DNA of 64,000 nt from Dalbergia cochinchinensis (lineage: Eukaryota; Streptophyta; Magnoliopsida; Fabales; Fabaceae). The DNA is taken from assembly GCA_031216125.1 (NCBI GenBank), contig CM062374.1, positions 6,076,001 to 6,140,000 of the forward strand. Reading direction: 5' to 3'. Positions 36,989 to 48,300 of the stretch are shown here, one piece after another. How positions within the stretch are numbered: the stretch's first letter is position 1; each line of letters starts with the position of its first letter. The notes beneath the pieces are model-generated. The model was not told the DNA's origin. It made no database searches and saw only the letters and a list, made by a program, of their open reading frames with translations. A program made the position numbers and the translations under genes.

Positions 36989-37010
36989 GTTCCTTAGTTG
37001 GGTCGTGACA
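36989..37010 (+). mobile_element. Plus-strand LTR relic, right fragment (3' end)
   Basis: GTTCC followed by TTAGTTGGGTCGTGACA matches the terminal bases of the LTR that ends at 29453. Together with 3409-3863 it restores a normal LTR 3' end. GTTCC here and GTTCT at 3859-3863 are the target-site duplication of the large element between them. Confidence 0.5.
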
Positions 37011-38050
37011 TTTGGACATTGGAATTGAAATTCAAATTCTAAAGTAAAATTTTCATTTCACTTCCAATTCTAAAGGAATTAAAGTTGATTTAGAATCTTA
37101 AACACTATGTTTGGGTGTACTAAATAATTGTAACATAAAATTGTTAAAAATAAATGAGAAAAAGAAAAAACTATATAGACTTTAATAAAGAGATGAATAT
37201 TTAACAAGTTTTGGAATTGACAATTCATACGGTATAGGTTAAGAATTAAGAGCCAATTTTAGTTGTTTTTTAATTCTATAGAACTAGATTGTGGAATTAT
37301 AATTCAGTTATATATGTTACTTCAAACAAGAAAATTGGAATTGGACCGTCCAAATACAATTCTAAGCTCAATTTCATATGCCCAATTGGCTGTTAGTTTT
37401 TTTATTATTATTTTATCACTATATGGATGTCTTCTTTGTGCCCTTTATGGATATTTTTCTACTCCCTTTGTAGTGTTTGGACTTTTTGTTCCATCAATGG
37501 ATGTTTTGGTTTTCTTTCTTGATGGCTTTACGGATACAGAGATGTTTTGGATATACTTTAGAATGAGGCAAAATACATTCCTTTTTAAGTGTTGTTAGGC
37601 TATTAAAATTTTCTTTCACGTCAAAAAATTAGAAATTTTGATTTTGGTCCTTATGAATCTACTCTTTTTTATTTGAATCCATACAAATATTTGTCATATC
37701 TACTTTTAATTTTTTTATAAATATGGTTTTTCCTTCAGTACTGATAGGGTATTGCGACCCTTCTTATTTTCAATGGTTATGATTTGAATTTTTTTATTTT
37801 AATAAATTAAGTTAGTGAGACGCGTAATATAATTTTTATCACAAATAATTATAAGGTATCACTACTCTTAAATTTTATAAAGATAATAATAAAACCATGT
37901 AAATATTGCCACTTAATAATTCTTTTTGGGTCCAGCCCCATTTAACAATTAAGCTAATGCAACATGGACGAACATAACATATTTGGGCCTGCAGGTGCTT
38001 GGGCTGCATTTCATTATCATTGAAATTTCCACTTTCAACCCAAAAAAAAA
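37011..38050. other. AT-rich stretch between the nest and the FOLD gene
   Basis: No protein domain, no recognisable repeat joint and no structured RNA. Open frames here are short, and none has a supporting motif. As it lies just upstream of the likely 5' untranslated exon it probably includes the FOLD promoter, but no specific element stands out. Confidence 0.4.
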
Positions 38051-38059
38051 CGGACATTA

Positions 38060-38262
38060 AAGAAGAAAAGAAAGGAAGAGCGAGTTCCATTCCTACGTGT
38101 TTTCCTGCGAACGCGATGATAGAGTGACTCAGCCTGGCTTCGCAGTTTGCAGCGGCGACCAAGAAGCCGTCGGTGCAGTGTACTGTGCAGCAGGCAGACT
38201 TCCGACAGTGTGGTGACGCTGACCTTCCTCCCTCTATTGGTAGCAATCAGTCACAGTAACCA
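38060..38262 (+). other. Possible 5' untranslated exon of FOLD
   Basis: A GC-richer island in AT-rich surroundings with stops in all plus frames, ending at a good donor (CCA|GTATGT). A matching acceptor (TTGCTTCAG) lies at 39068, 16 bases before the FOLD start codon. A 3-codon upstream frame (ATG at 38116) would sit in the leader. Inferred only from composition and splice signals. Confidence 0.35.
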
Positions 38263-39084
38263 GTATGTGCCATTTCTTTCGTTTTATTTTAGACAAAAAA
38301 AGCTCCCGTATTTTATTCCTTCTAAAATTTTAAGTCATGTAAATTAATCTATATAAAAAATAAATATTCAAATTGATTTCTATCGAATCAAAAACTCGAC
38401 AAATTGGTGTTTGTTAAAAAAAACTTTTATATTAGTTCCTATAGAAAAATGAATTGTCACACTAGTTAGTCTTTTAGCCTGACTTAACAGAGAGCCTAAA
38501 TTGTCTGATTATTAATCAATTTTACATGAAAGGATTAATTTAAAATTTTTTTTTTTATGAAGACTAATTTATCTAACTTTTTAATTTTACAGGAATTGAA
38601 AGTTTATTTTTTTTATAGGAACCGCTTTGTACAATTTAAAATCTTACGGTAACTAAAGTTTATTTTATTTTCTGGGAAGCTTCTTGGTTACATTGGGCTT
38701 TATTGTTGTTTGTCAACTTCGTCCCTCACTGTCCTTTCTTTTCTTTCCCATTGTATTCATGTGATGTCTTTGGAACATTGTTTGGTGTATGACAAAACTG
38801 CATAACAAATACACATCATATACCTTATCATTATTGGATTTGATATATGGTCCTCACTCATTACATCTAATAATAATAAAGTGTGTGGTGTGCATTTGTT
38901 ATCTAATTTTATTGTACACCAAACATTACTCGATGTCTTTGTAAGATGCACATCGACCTGTTTCTTTTGATTCCATCTGCTGTGTTATTCAGAGATACAA
39001 AACTTGCATGAACAATGGGGAAGGGTGAGATGGAGAATTGATTGATTCTGCAATAATCGTTGCTTCAGGAATACAATAGTGTTG

Positions 39085-39301
39085 ATGACAACAAACCTGA
39101 CAAGTATAATGGGCTTGGTGGCAGTCACATTGCATAATTGTCTAAGAAGGAGTCTTCCACAGAAAACAAGGTTTCTTCATACCTTAAAATGTGATCAGTT
39201 GGACCAAATTATATTGTCTCCACCTCTTGCTTCTCTGGACCTTCCTGATGTCTGGACTCCTAAGTCTTCGTGTCGGATTAATCCGGCAGCACATAAAAGC
39301 T
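39085..39301 (+). CDS. FOLD: FOLD exon 1: targeting peptide
   Basis: Open from ATG 39085, 72 codons plus one base, ending at a strong donor (GTAAGT). A second Met is at codon 9. LHNCLRRSLPQKTRFLHT has the basic, acid-free look of a mitochondrial presequence. SLDLPDVWTP follows, a short conserved-looking stretch before the enzyme domain. The phase (one base carried over) fits exon 2, whose first two bases complete a Phe codon. This exon is assigned by position, phase and composition, not by a catalytic motif, so it is less sure than the others. Confidence 0.7.
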
Positions 39302-42300
39302 GTAAGTGTGTTATTCCCTTGGGTTCACAATGCTCTTGTTTCTGCTTGTTTCGATATTCCAGCATTTTGGAAAGTTATTTTTATCTCTTACAGTTTTACT
39401 TGATTGAGAAGAATATGGGTTTAGCTGTCATTTGTAGATTCCTCGAGACAATTATATCGCTTCCAATTCCAATGTGATATGTATTTGCATTCACAAATCT
39501 ATTCTTCCTAGTATTGACAGACCAAGAATGAGTATATACTTGATTCTGAGCCTTATCAATTTAATCAATGCATAATAATAACTGTTTCTTTAATGAATGC
39601 CATTAGCTAAAATTCATTCTCTGAAGACCTTTGAGAGAAAAGAAAGCGAAATAAACATGGTCGTGAGAACTATAGATTTGTTCGCTGCTTTGCACGTGTC
39701 ACATGCGTACAAAGAATACAATAACCTCTATTGTATTGATGTTGGTTGTGTCTTAGCTCCTTGAACCATTTTCTAAGGGTTAGCTTCCATGGCTTTGGGA
39801 TAAGTAGAGAGGCGAAACTTTTGTTGCAAATTTGCAATGTGCAATCTAGGCTACAATATGGTGTATTTGGCTAGAATGGAACTCTCGTATAGGTTTCTTT
39901 GGCACATCACTTGATCTGTGATAACATTCAGTGGCTAGTATCTATTTGGTGGGAAGGCCTTTTTTCCCCCCCGCAAGAGAGAAGAGGGGGGGGGGGGGGG
40001 GGTTCTCTAAATTATTTGTTGAAGAATTAGAAAGCTTTGCTGACATTGATCTTTCTCTTTTCCATGTTTTTTTCTTGTCTTTCTTTTTGGTTTGTAAGAA
40101 TTCTTCATCCTCCTCACTCGTTGTAATTCTTTTTTTTCTCTCTGAATTAATTTCTTTTCTATAAAAATTTAATCTGTGTGTTCAACTGAAGACATTGGTT
40201 TCTGCATTTCGAATTCTCTTCTCTCTCTGTGTATAAGTCCATAAAGAAAATCATGCATACATTCCACTTGAGGCACAATTTTCACTTTTTGTCCCTTATT
40301 TTTACCTTATGTTTGGTTTTTTATCCCACTGTCTGCTGAATATTTCAAAATCTGACCAAAACTTGTCCCGTCCTAATTATAAAGTCCCGAAGTTCCAGAA
40401 GTATTAAAGGAGTTAATGGTCGAGGTTTGGGATGAATTTGTTGGGATCTAGAAGGACTGTATGTAGTGAGGTAGTGGGTAAACTCAGCTACCTTACCATC
40501 ATCACTTGTCTTGACTTTGCCTTCTCGATTAGTGTGGTTAGTCACTTCATGTCCTCCCCTTGAACCATTCATTGGGAAGCTGTTCTTTATGCATTAAGGT
40601 ATTTGAAGGGAGCTCCAGGACATGGTTTTAGGTATAGAGATCATGGGCCTATTGCAACTGAAGGCATTTTTTATGCTGATTGGGCTTGTTAGAATCTGTA
40701 AATTATCTATAATTAGGGAAAATATATCTTTGTAATTATTGTGTATTTATTACACATTGTCTATATATATTTTCTCCGTTGTGTAGTTCAGATACACGGA
40801 TTCATTCTATGATTTTCTCTCTTTCTCTGCTTCTCAACATGGTATCCAGAGCCTAGAAAGAAAGAAAACCCTAGTCCGTGCCGTCAGGAGGGCCCATTGC
40901 CCTCTGGAGAAATTTTTTTTTTCGGCCAAACCGCGTTTCCCTTCCGGTTTGCCTGTTTTTCCTCTCCGCCGTGGCCCTTTCCGGCAAGGTAGCTAAGATC
41001 GAGATCTTACCTGGGATCGGACGGGAGATGCAAAATCGTAAAACATGGGATCGTAACACGGATCGTAAGATCCTACCAGATCCTACCAGAACTAACATGC
41101 ACACATATATTTCATATAACATGACATAAATAAGTAAAAATAGCTACAACTAACATACTTAACTTCAATTTCAAATGCAAATAGTTCAAGAACCATGAGT
41201 CATACACTGATAATCCATAAATCATAGCATAAAATGCAATAAGTCTACAAGTTTTTGATATCATATAGACTAAAAACATTAAAGAAAACAACCAAACTAA
41301 TATAATCTCATCTAAAGCAAATCATCAAGGTTATGATCATCATATTCATCATTTGCTATTTGGTCCCCACCATCTTCATTGCCATCTCTTCGAAGAAGCT
41401 CATCAAAGTCATCATCATCTAGAGGAGGAATCTCCAAATCATCCAAAGGGCCACCAACTCTACCACCACCTTCCTTAACATCCAAGTTAAAATCATCTGG
41501 GATATCCAAATCCTCTATGCTTTCCAATACATCCTCATTTTCCACAATCCATTCTTCATCGGAGTCCAAATCATCAAGATTATACTCAATAGGATTTCTT
41601 GATTGCTTCTTCTTAGACAATCTTGAATTGGTCATCACAAAAACAACATCATTCATAGTTTTTTGCTTCAAACGATTTCTTCTCTTTGTGTGAACCTAAA
41701 CAAATGTACTAGCAATCAACCCATAGCAATTGGCAACTAACTCTAATATTCTAAAAGTAAAATATAATACAAAATTATAGTTATGGGTTAAAACTTAAAA
41801 TATTTACCATTTCAAAGGCACTCCAATTCCGCTCACATTCCGATGAACTGCATGTCAAGCTCAACACACGAATAGCAAACCTTTGAAGCTCAGGATGCTC
41901 ATCCCCATAAGAATCCCACCATTGTGTTGGAGTTTTGGTATTCAGGGCAGCCTTGGCTACTTCCCTACCAAAAAACTTAACTCGACTCTTGAAATCTTCA
42001 AGTTGAGCATCAATCTTGGTAATTTCAACTAGATCCCCCACAATTCTCTCCAAACAATCATATAGTCCTCTCTTAACTTCATAATCACTCTTAAATGTAG
42101 GACTATAATGTAACTGTGGGTTAAGGTAGTAGCCTGCAGCATGCAATGGCCTATGGAGTTGGCTATCCCATCTTGCATCAATGATCTCCCATAAAGGCAT
42201 ATAGCTATAGAATAGAAAAATTGAATTAACCACTAAACTAACTAAAGTATTTAAACTAAACTACGTTATGTAGGAATGACAAATTAAATAGTTTACCTCT

Positions 42301-45300
42301 TTTCAACACCTTGAAAAGCATTTTGTATTTTTTCTTTAGCACGATCCATTTCCTCGTAAATGTATCCCATTGCTGGCTTCTCATCTGAATCCACTAAGCG
42401 CAGTACATGAATAAGAGGATAAGCACCCCTCAAGCAAATGACAATGTCCCTCCAAAATAGTCTATCTAAAACAACAGCTTCAATAAACTTCCCATCCCTT
42501 GTCTTGGAACATTTACTTGATTTCCATTCATCCGAAGTAAACATTCTTATTAATGCACTCTTCTTCTCATTAAGGCTACCCAAAGTGAGGTAAGATGTAG
42601 CAAAACGAGTCATGCCTGGTCTCACCAAATTTTTTCCTTTGGTATGGTATTGTAATAGGGAAATGAGAGAAGTCCTTGAATAGATGTAAGTTGTAATTTT
42701 TCTTCCCTTGGCAATTGTCTCTTTATGAAGCTCCAACTTTTTCTCAAAATCCTCCAACATCAAATCAATGCAATGAGCTGCACAAGGTGTCCAATAAAGC
42801 TTCTTCCTCTTTTCCATCAACATTTGTCCTACAGCTTTGTAGTTAGCTGCATTATCTGTCACAACATGCACAACATTCTCCTCACCCACCTCCTTAACAA
42901 CATCATCTATCATCTTAAATATTTTATCAGCTGTTTTGCAAATATGTGAAGCATCAATAGACTTTAAGAAAACAGTCCCCTTAGGACTATTCACTAGAAA
43001 ATTTAATATAGTTCTCCTCCTCTTATCTGTCCAACCATCTGTCATAATTGTGCAACCTGTTTTCTTCCAATGCGCTCTATGTTCCTCTAACATCTCCATG
43101 GTTGAATCTACCTTTTTCTTCAAATATTTGAGTCTTAGTTCAGTGTAAGAAGGTGGTTTGAATCCTATTCCATGCCGGGCAACCTTTTCAAACATCTTCC
43201 CATATTCTTCACTCCTTGCCACATTAAAGGCTATGGCATTATTGTAAAAAAATGAAGCAATTTCTTCACATGCTTCCTCCCTTAAGTTCTTCTTAAACAT
43301 AGTGTTAATTGTGGCTTGAGTGCTAATTCCTCTTTTCTTGAATAGGCTTGCAGGATTCTCTATTTCTTTTCCCTTCCTTTTCCCACCAACTGAAGAATCA
43401 TCAGTTTGTTCATCATTATTTTCTGCTAATGCTCCCTCATTACTCCTTGTTTTCATGATCAAATTCTTTTGTAAACCAGCCACAATATCCCACATTTGTT
43501 TTCTTACCTCATCACTAACAGAAGTACATGCTCCCACATCTTTTTGAGTTCCAGCCAAATGATGTTTTAATCTATAAACCCTCCCTGTAATCTCCTTATG
43601 ACAGTGTTTACATTTGATTCTTCTAGTATTTCCATCAATAGAAATTCCATGAAGCCAACCTATATCACTTCTATTTCCAGGTGCATTCTTAGGAGTTTTT
43701 TTTCCTCTAATTGAAGCATTCCCGGCAACACTCCCACTTTCGGGATCGAGGAGTAGAACTGTAACTTCTATTATCCCTCCACCGTAACATCCATTGCCCC
43801 TACACCAAAGATTGTCTGATCACATTTTTCCTCACTCAAACAATACCTAATACACAATCCAACACAAAAATACTCCTAATCAAAAAATTAAAATGAGAAA
43901 AAAGCATACACTTTCGGGGGATTAAAAAAAGCCAAGGACAAGAAAAATGAAGAGCTCACCTTGCTTGTGAGCCCTGAGCAAACCGAGAAGCAAGGAAGAG
44001 CGGCTGGCCTCAAAGCAAAACAGGGAAGCGAAGCAAGCAGAGAGAGAAACGGTAGTAGCCAAGTAGGGGCGCGGTGTGCAAGGGAAGCAGAAGCAGAGAC
44101 CGAAGGCGGCGGCGCGGTCGCGATCTGGCGACGCGGTGGGAGTCTTGATGCAGCCGGCGCGGTGTGCAAGCGCGTGGCGGCGTGGTGTCGCGGAAGCGGC
44201 AGAGACCAAAGGCGGTGGCGCGGTGCAGTGCGGCGGTGTGGTTCGAAGAGAGTGAAGGGGATCGATTGAGAAAGGGATAGATCTTAGGGTTCTAATTGGG
44301 GGCTGAGAACGGGCCGCGTTTTGGGCCGTTGGGTCGCGGATTTGGGCCAGCTTCCCTGGGATCGCCGGGATCGCACGATTTCAGCGATTCCACGATCTTG
44401 CCCGGCGATCTCACCGCGCGACGTCAATGGCGAGCTGGAGCTGGGATTGGGATCGCTGGCATGGGGTAGGAGCGTAGGATCGTGCGATCCCACGAGTAAA
44501 AATGCGATCCTAGCTACCTTGCTTTCCGGGCTTAATAGCTGCTCGCCGCCACTGTTTACCGCCGCTGGCCGCTTTTCCAGCGACTTTTTCGGCCGGCGAC
44601 CTCACCGCCAGCCTCGCCTCACCGTGCGCGGCCCACCCCCAGAAACCGGGCTCCATTCCGGTCCTCACGCGCCCCCACGCGCGGCCTCTCCCATCTGCGG
44701 TGTTTTCCGCCGCCGCGCCTTCCGGCAGCGCGTGGCGGCGCGTCCGGCCTCCGTTCCGGCCGCCGTCTCCTGCGTCTGACTCGTGCCGCTCTCCTCTTTC
44801 CTGATCTATCCTTGGCTTCGCGATCCGTGCTCTCCGACGACGTGACTTTTTTGTAATTCCCATTCTGCCCCTGCCTCCTTGTACCCATGGCTGGCAACTC
44901 TTCCTTTGATGATAAGGGTGTTCCGAAAGCTGACCCTCCCGCTTTCACTAGTTATGTCAGTGTGGCTCTTTCCACTGATAAACTTGATGGCAATAACTAT
45001 GATACTTGGGCATCCGACATCAAACTTTGGTTGGCAGGGCAGGACTATGTTGACCACCTCACCACAAAGGCTGTAGACATCCCGGTGGATAGACGCCCCC
45101 GCTGGGTTAAGATTGATGCCCAGCTGTGTAGCATTCTCAAGTCCACCATTGCTCCTTCCATCAAACAAATCTTTCGGTCCCATGTCACTTGTAAATCTGT
45201 TTGGACACAGGCAAAGACCCTCTTCACCAATGACACTCAACGTCTATATCGTGTTTGTCAGGATCTCATGGGCATCATTGTTCCTCGCCAGCTTGATGGT

Positions 45301-48300
45301 TCTATGTCCTCTTATTTGGGTAAGATTCACGGTGCACTCCATGACTTCAATGAATTCTTGCCCCCTGCTAATACCCCGGCGAAGGAGTTGGAGCAACGTA
45401 GCTCTTTCTTTATGCTCTTGGCCCTTTATGGCTTACCTTCGGAGTATTCTGCTACTCGTGATCGCCGAATCCCCGATCGTGTTTACTCTCTCCATGGTGT
45501 CTGCTCTCTCCTTCGGGTTCCCGCCAAACCACCTACCGAAGTTGCCCCTTCCTCCGGCCTCCATTGATACCTCTGCACTCGTCACTCAGGGTACCAGTCG
45601 TGGTCGTTCTCGGAAGCCCCGACCTAAGTGTGACTATTGTCATAAGCCAGGCCACACCATTGATCGTTGTTACTCTTTGCATCCTCATCTGCGCCCTACT
45701 GTTAATGTTGCTCAGGCCGGTGTTCCTGCTCCCCTGGACTCCCCTGTTCCACATCCACCGTCTCCAGCTGACTATGCTGATTTCCTGAAGTGGTTTGAGC
45801 AACGTCAGAACTCTAGTTCCACTGCTTCTGTTGCACACTCTGGTAATTCTTTTGCTTGTCTCTCTCAGTCGGCCTCTTTGGGTCCTTGGGTTCTTGATTC
45901 CGCCGCCACTGATCATATCTCCGGTAATAAAGCTTTATTTTCTACTCTCTCTACTTCTGGATATTTACCTACTGTCACTTTGGCCAACGGTTCTCACACA
46001 CAGTCTCACGGGGTGGGCACTGCCCATCCCCTTCCTTCTATGTCAGTTGATTCTGTCCTTTATGTTCCTGGTTCTCCATTCAACCTACTCTCTATTTATC
46101 GGTTAACTAAAGCCCTTAATCAGATCATTTCATTCACTGAAAATTCTGTTTACTTGCAGGACCGGAGCACGGGACGGATGATTAGCACCGGATGTGAATC
46201 TCGTGGCCTCTATTGGCTCCGCTCCCCGTCAAGTGTTTGCTCCCTCACCACTGATCCTCTCACCCTCCATGCCCAATTAGGTCATCCCAGCCTTGCTAAC
46301 TTGCAACGCATGGTGCCTAGCTTGACCAAACTTTCCAGTTTTCCTTGTGAGTCGTGTCAACTTGGGAAACACACGCGGAGTCATTTTCCAGATAGTGTTA
46401 GTAGTCGAGCTGCGTCTCCGTTTGCTTTAGTTCATTCAGATATTTGGGGTCCTAGTCGCACAGTGTCTAGTTTAGGATATCGTTATTTTGTTACGTTTAT
46501 TGATGACTATTCTCGTTGTACGTGGTTATTTTTATTGAAACACAGGTCTGAATTGTTTTCTGTTTTCACTACATTTTATCAAGAAATAAAAACTCATTTT
46601 GGTGTTCCTATTCGCACTTTACTTAGTGATAATGCCAAAGAATATTTGTCTCATGATTTTCAAAAATTTTTAGCTTCTCATGGAATTCTTCACCAAACAT
46701 CCTGTGCTCATACACCTTAACAGAATGGGGTTGCTGAGCGCAAGAATCGTCATCTCATTGAAACCACACGTACTCTTCTCTTGCATCATCATGTACCTTT
46801 TCGTTTTTGGGGCGATGCCGTTTTAACTGCATATTATTTAATTAATCGCATGCCCTCTTCTGTTTTGGGCCATCAAGTTCCCCATTCCATCCTATTTCCT
46901 CATGACACCTTGCATTCCCTTCCCCCACACGTTTTTGGGTCCACTTGCTTTGTTCACGACTTAACTCCTGGTCTTGACAAACTTTCTGCACGTTCACTTA
47001 AATGTGTTTTTCTTGGTTACACTCGGTCTCAAAAGGGTTTTCGGTGTTTTTCTCCTACTCTGCGTCGTTATCTTGTCTCCGGGGATGTTACCTTTTTTGA
47101 CACTATTCCCTTTTTTGAGCCATCTAACCATTCCACCTCTCCTGCTTCTGAGGAGCTCCCCCTTCCTATGCTCCCCGTGCCTTTGTTACCCCTTTTGCCT
47201 ACGCCTCCACCTACACCCCGCCCCCTTCAAGTCTACCATCGTCGCGCCCGTCCACTAGCCGAGCCTATCCCACCTCTGACGCCCGTTGCACCTAACCAGC
47301 AGCCGTTGCCTGCTCCTGCTCCTCTCTCCGAGCCTGTCTTGGCTGATGAGGACTCTCCTCCGTTGCCTGATCCTCCGCCGCCTTCGGTCCTGCCGGTTGC
47401 ACCTGATCTTCCCGTCGCCCTTCGTAAAGGTATTTATTCCACTCGTAACCCATCTCCTCACTATACTGCCTTGAGTTATCACCGTCTATCTTCTCTACAT
47501 TATGCTTGTCTGTCTTCTTTGTCCTCTGTGTCTATTCCTAAGCTACAAGTGAGGCCCTTTCCCATCCTGGGTGGAGACAGGCTATGATTACTGAGATGTG
47601 TGCACTTCAGGATAGTGGTACTTGGGAACTGGTGACTCTTCCTCCGGGTAAATCTGTGGTTGGTTGTCGGTGGATTTTTACAGTTAAGGTGGGGCCTGCT
47701 GGCCAAATTGATCGTCTTAAGGCCCGTCTTGTAGCCAAAGGATACACTCAGATCTTTGGTTTGGATTATGGTGATACATTCTCCCCTGTTGCCAAGATGG
47801 CTTCTGTTCGTCTGTTTCTCTCTATGGCTGCTATGCGTCGTTGGCCTCTTCATCAGTTGGATATTAAGAATGCCTTTCTTCATGGTGATCTTGCGGAAGA
47901 GGTTTATATGGAGCAACCTCCTGGGTTTGTTGCTCAGGGGGAGTCTTCTGGCTGTGTTTGTCGTCTTCGCAAGTCATTGTATGGTCTTAAGCAGTCTCCT
48001 CGGGCTTGGTTTGGAAGATTCTCCACTGTGGTTCAGCAATTTGGTCTGACTCGGAGTGAAGCTGACCACTCTGTGTTTTATCATCATACTCAGAGAGGTT
48101 GCATCTACCTAGTTGTGTATGTTGATGATATTGTCATTACAGGGAGCGACACTCAGGGTATAACACAAATCAAACAACACCTATGCAAGCATTTCCAGAC
48201 CAAGGACCTTGGCAAACTCAGATACTTCCTCGGTATTGAAGTAGCACAGTCCAAAGATGGCATAGTTCTCTCTCAGAGAAAATATGCTGTTGACATTCTA

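Noticed and set aside
37263..37598. 111-codon open frame with hydrophobic stretches
   Set aside because: AT-rich Phe/Leu/Ile translation, no recognisable family, in intergenic DNA upstream of FOLD.
43888..44948. Several overlapping GC-rich open frames on both strands
   Set aside because: They follow from high GC in the hAT 5' region and the copia leader; none has a domain, and they overlap each other in different frames.
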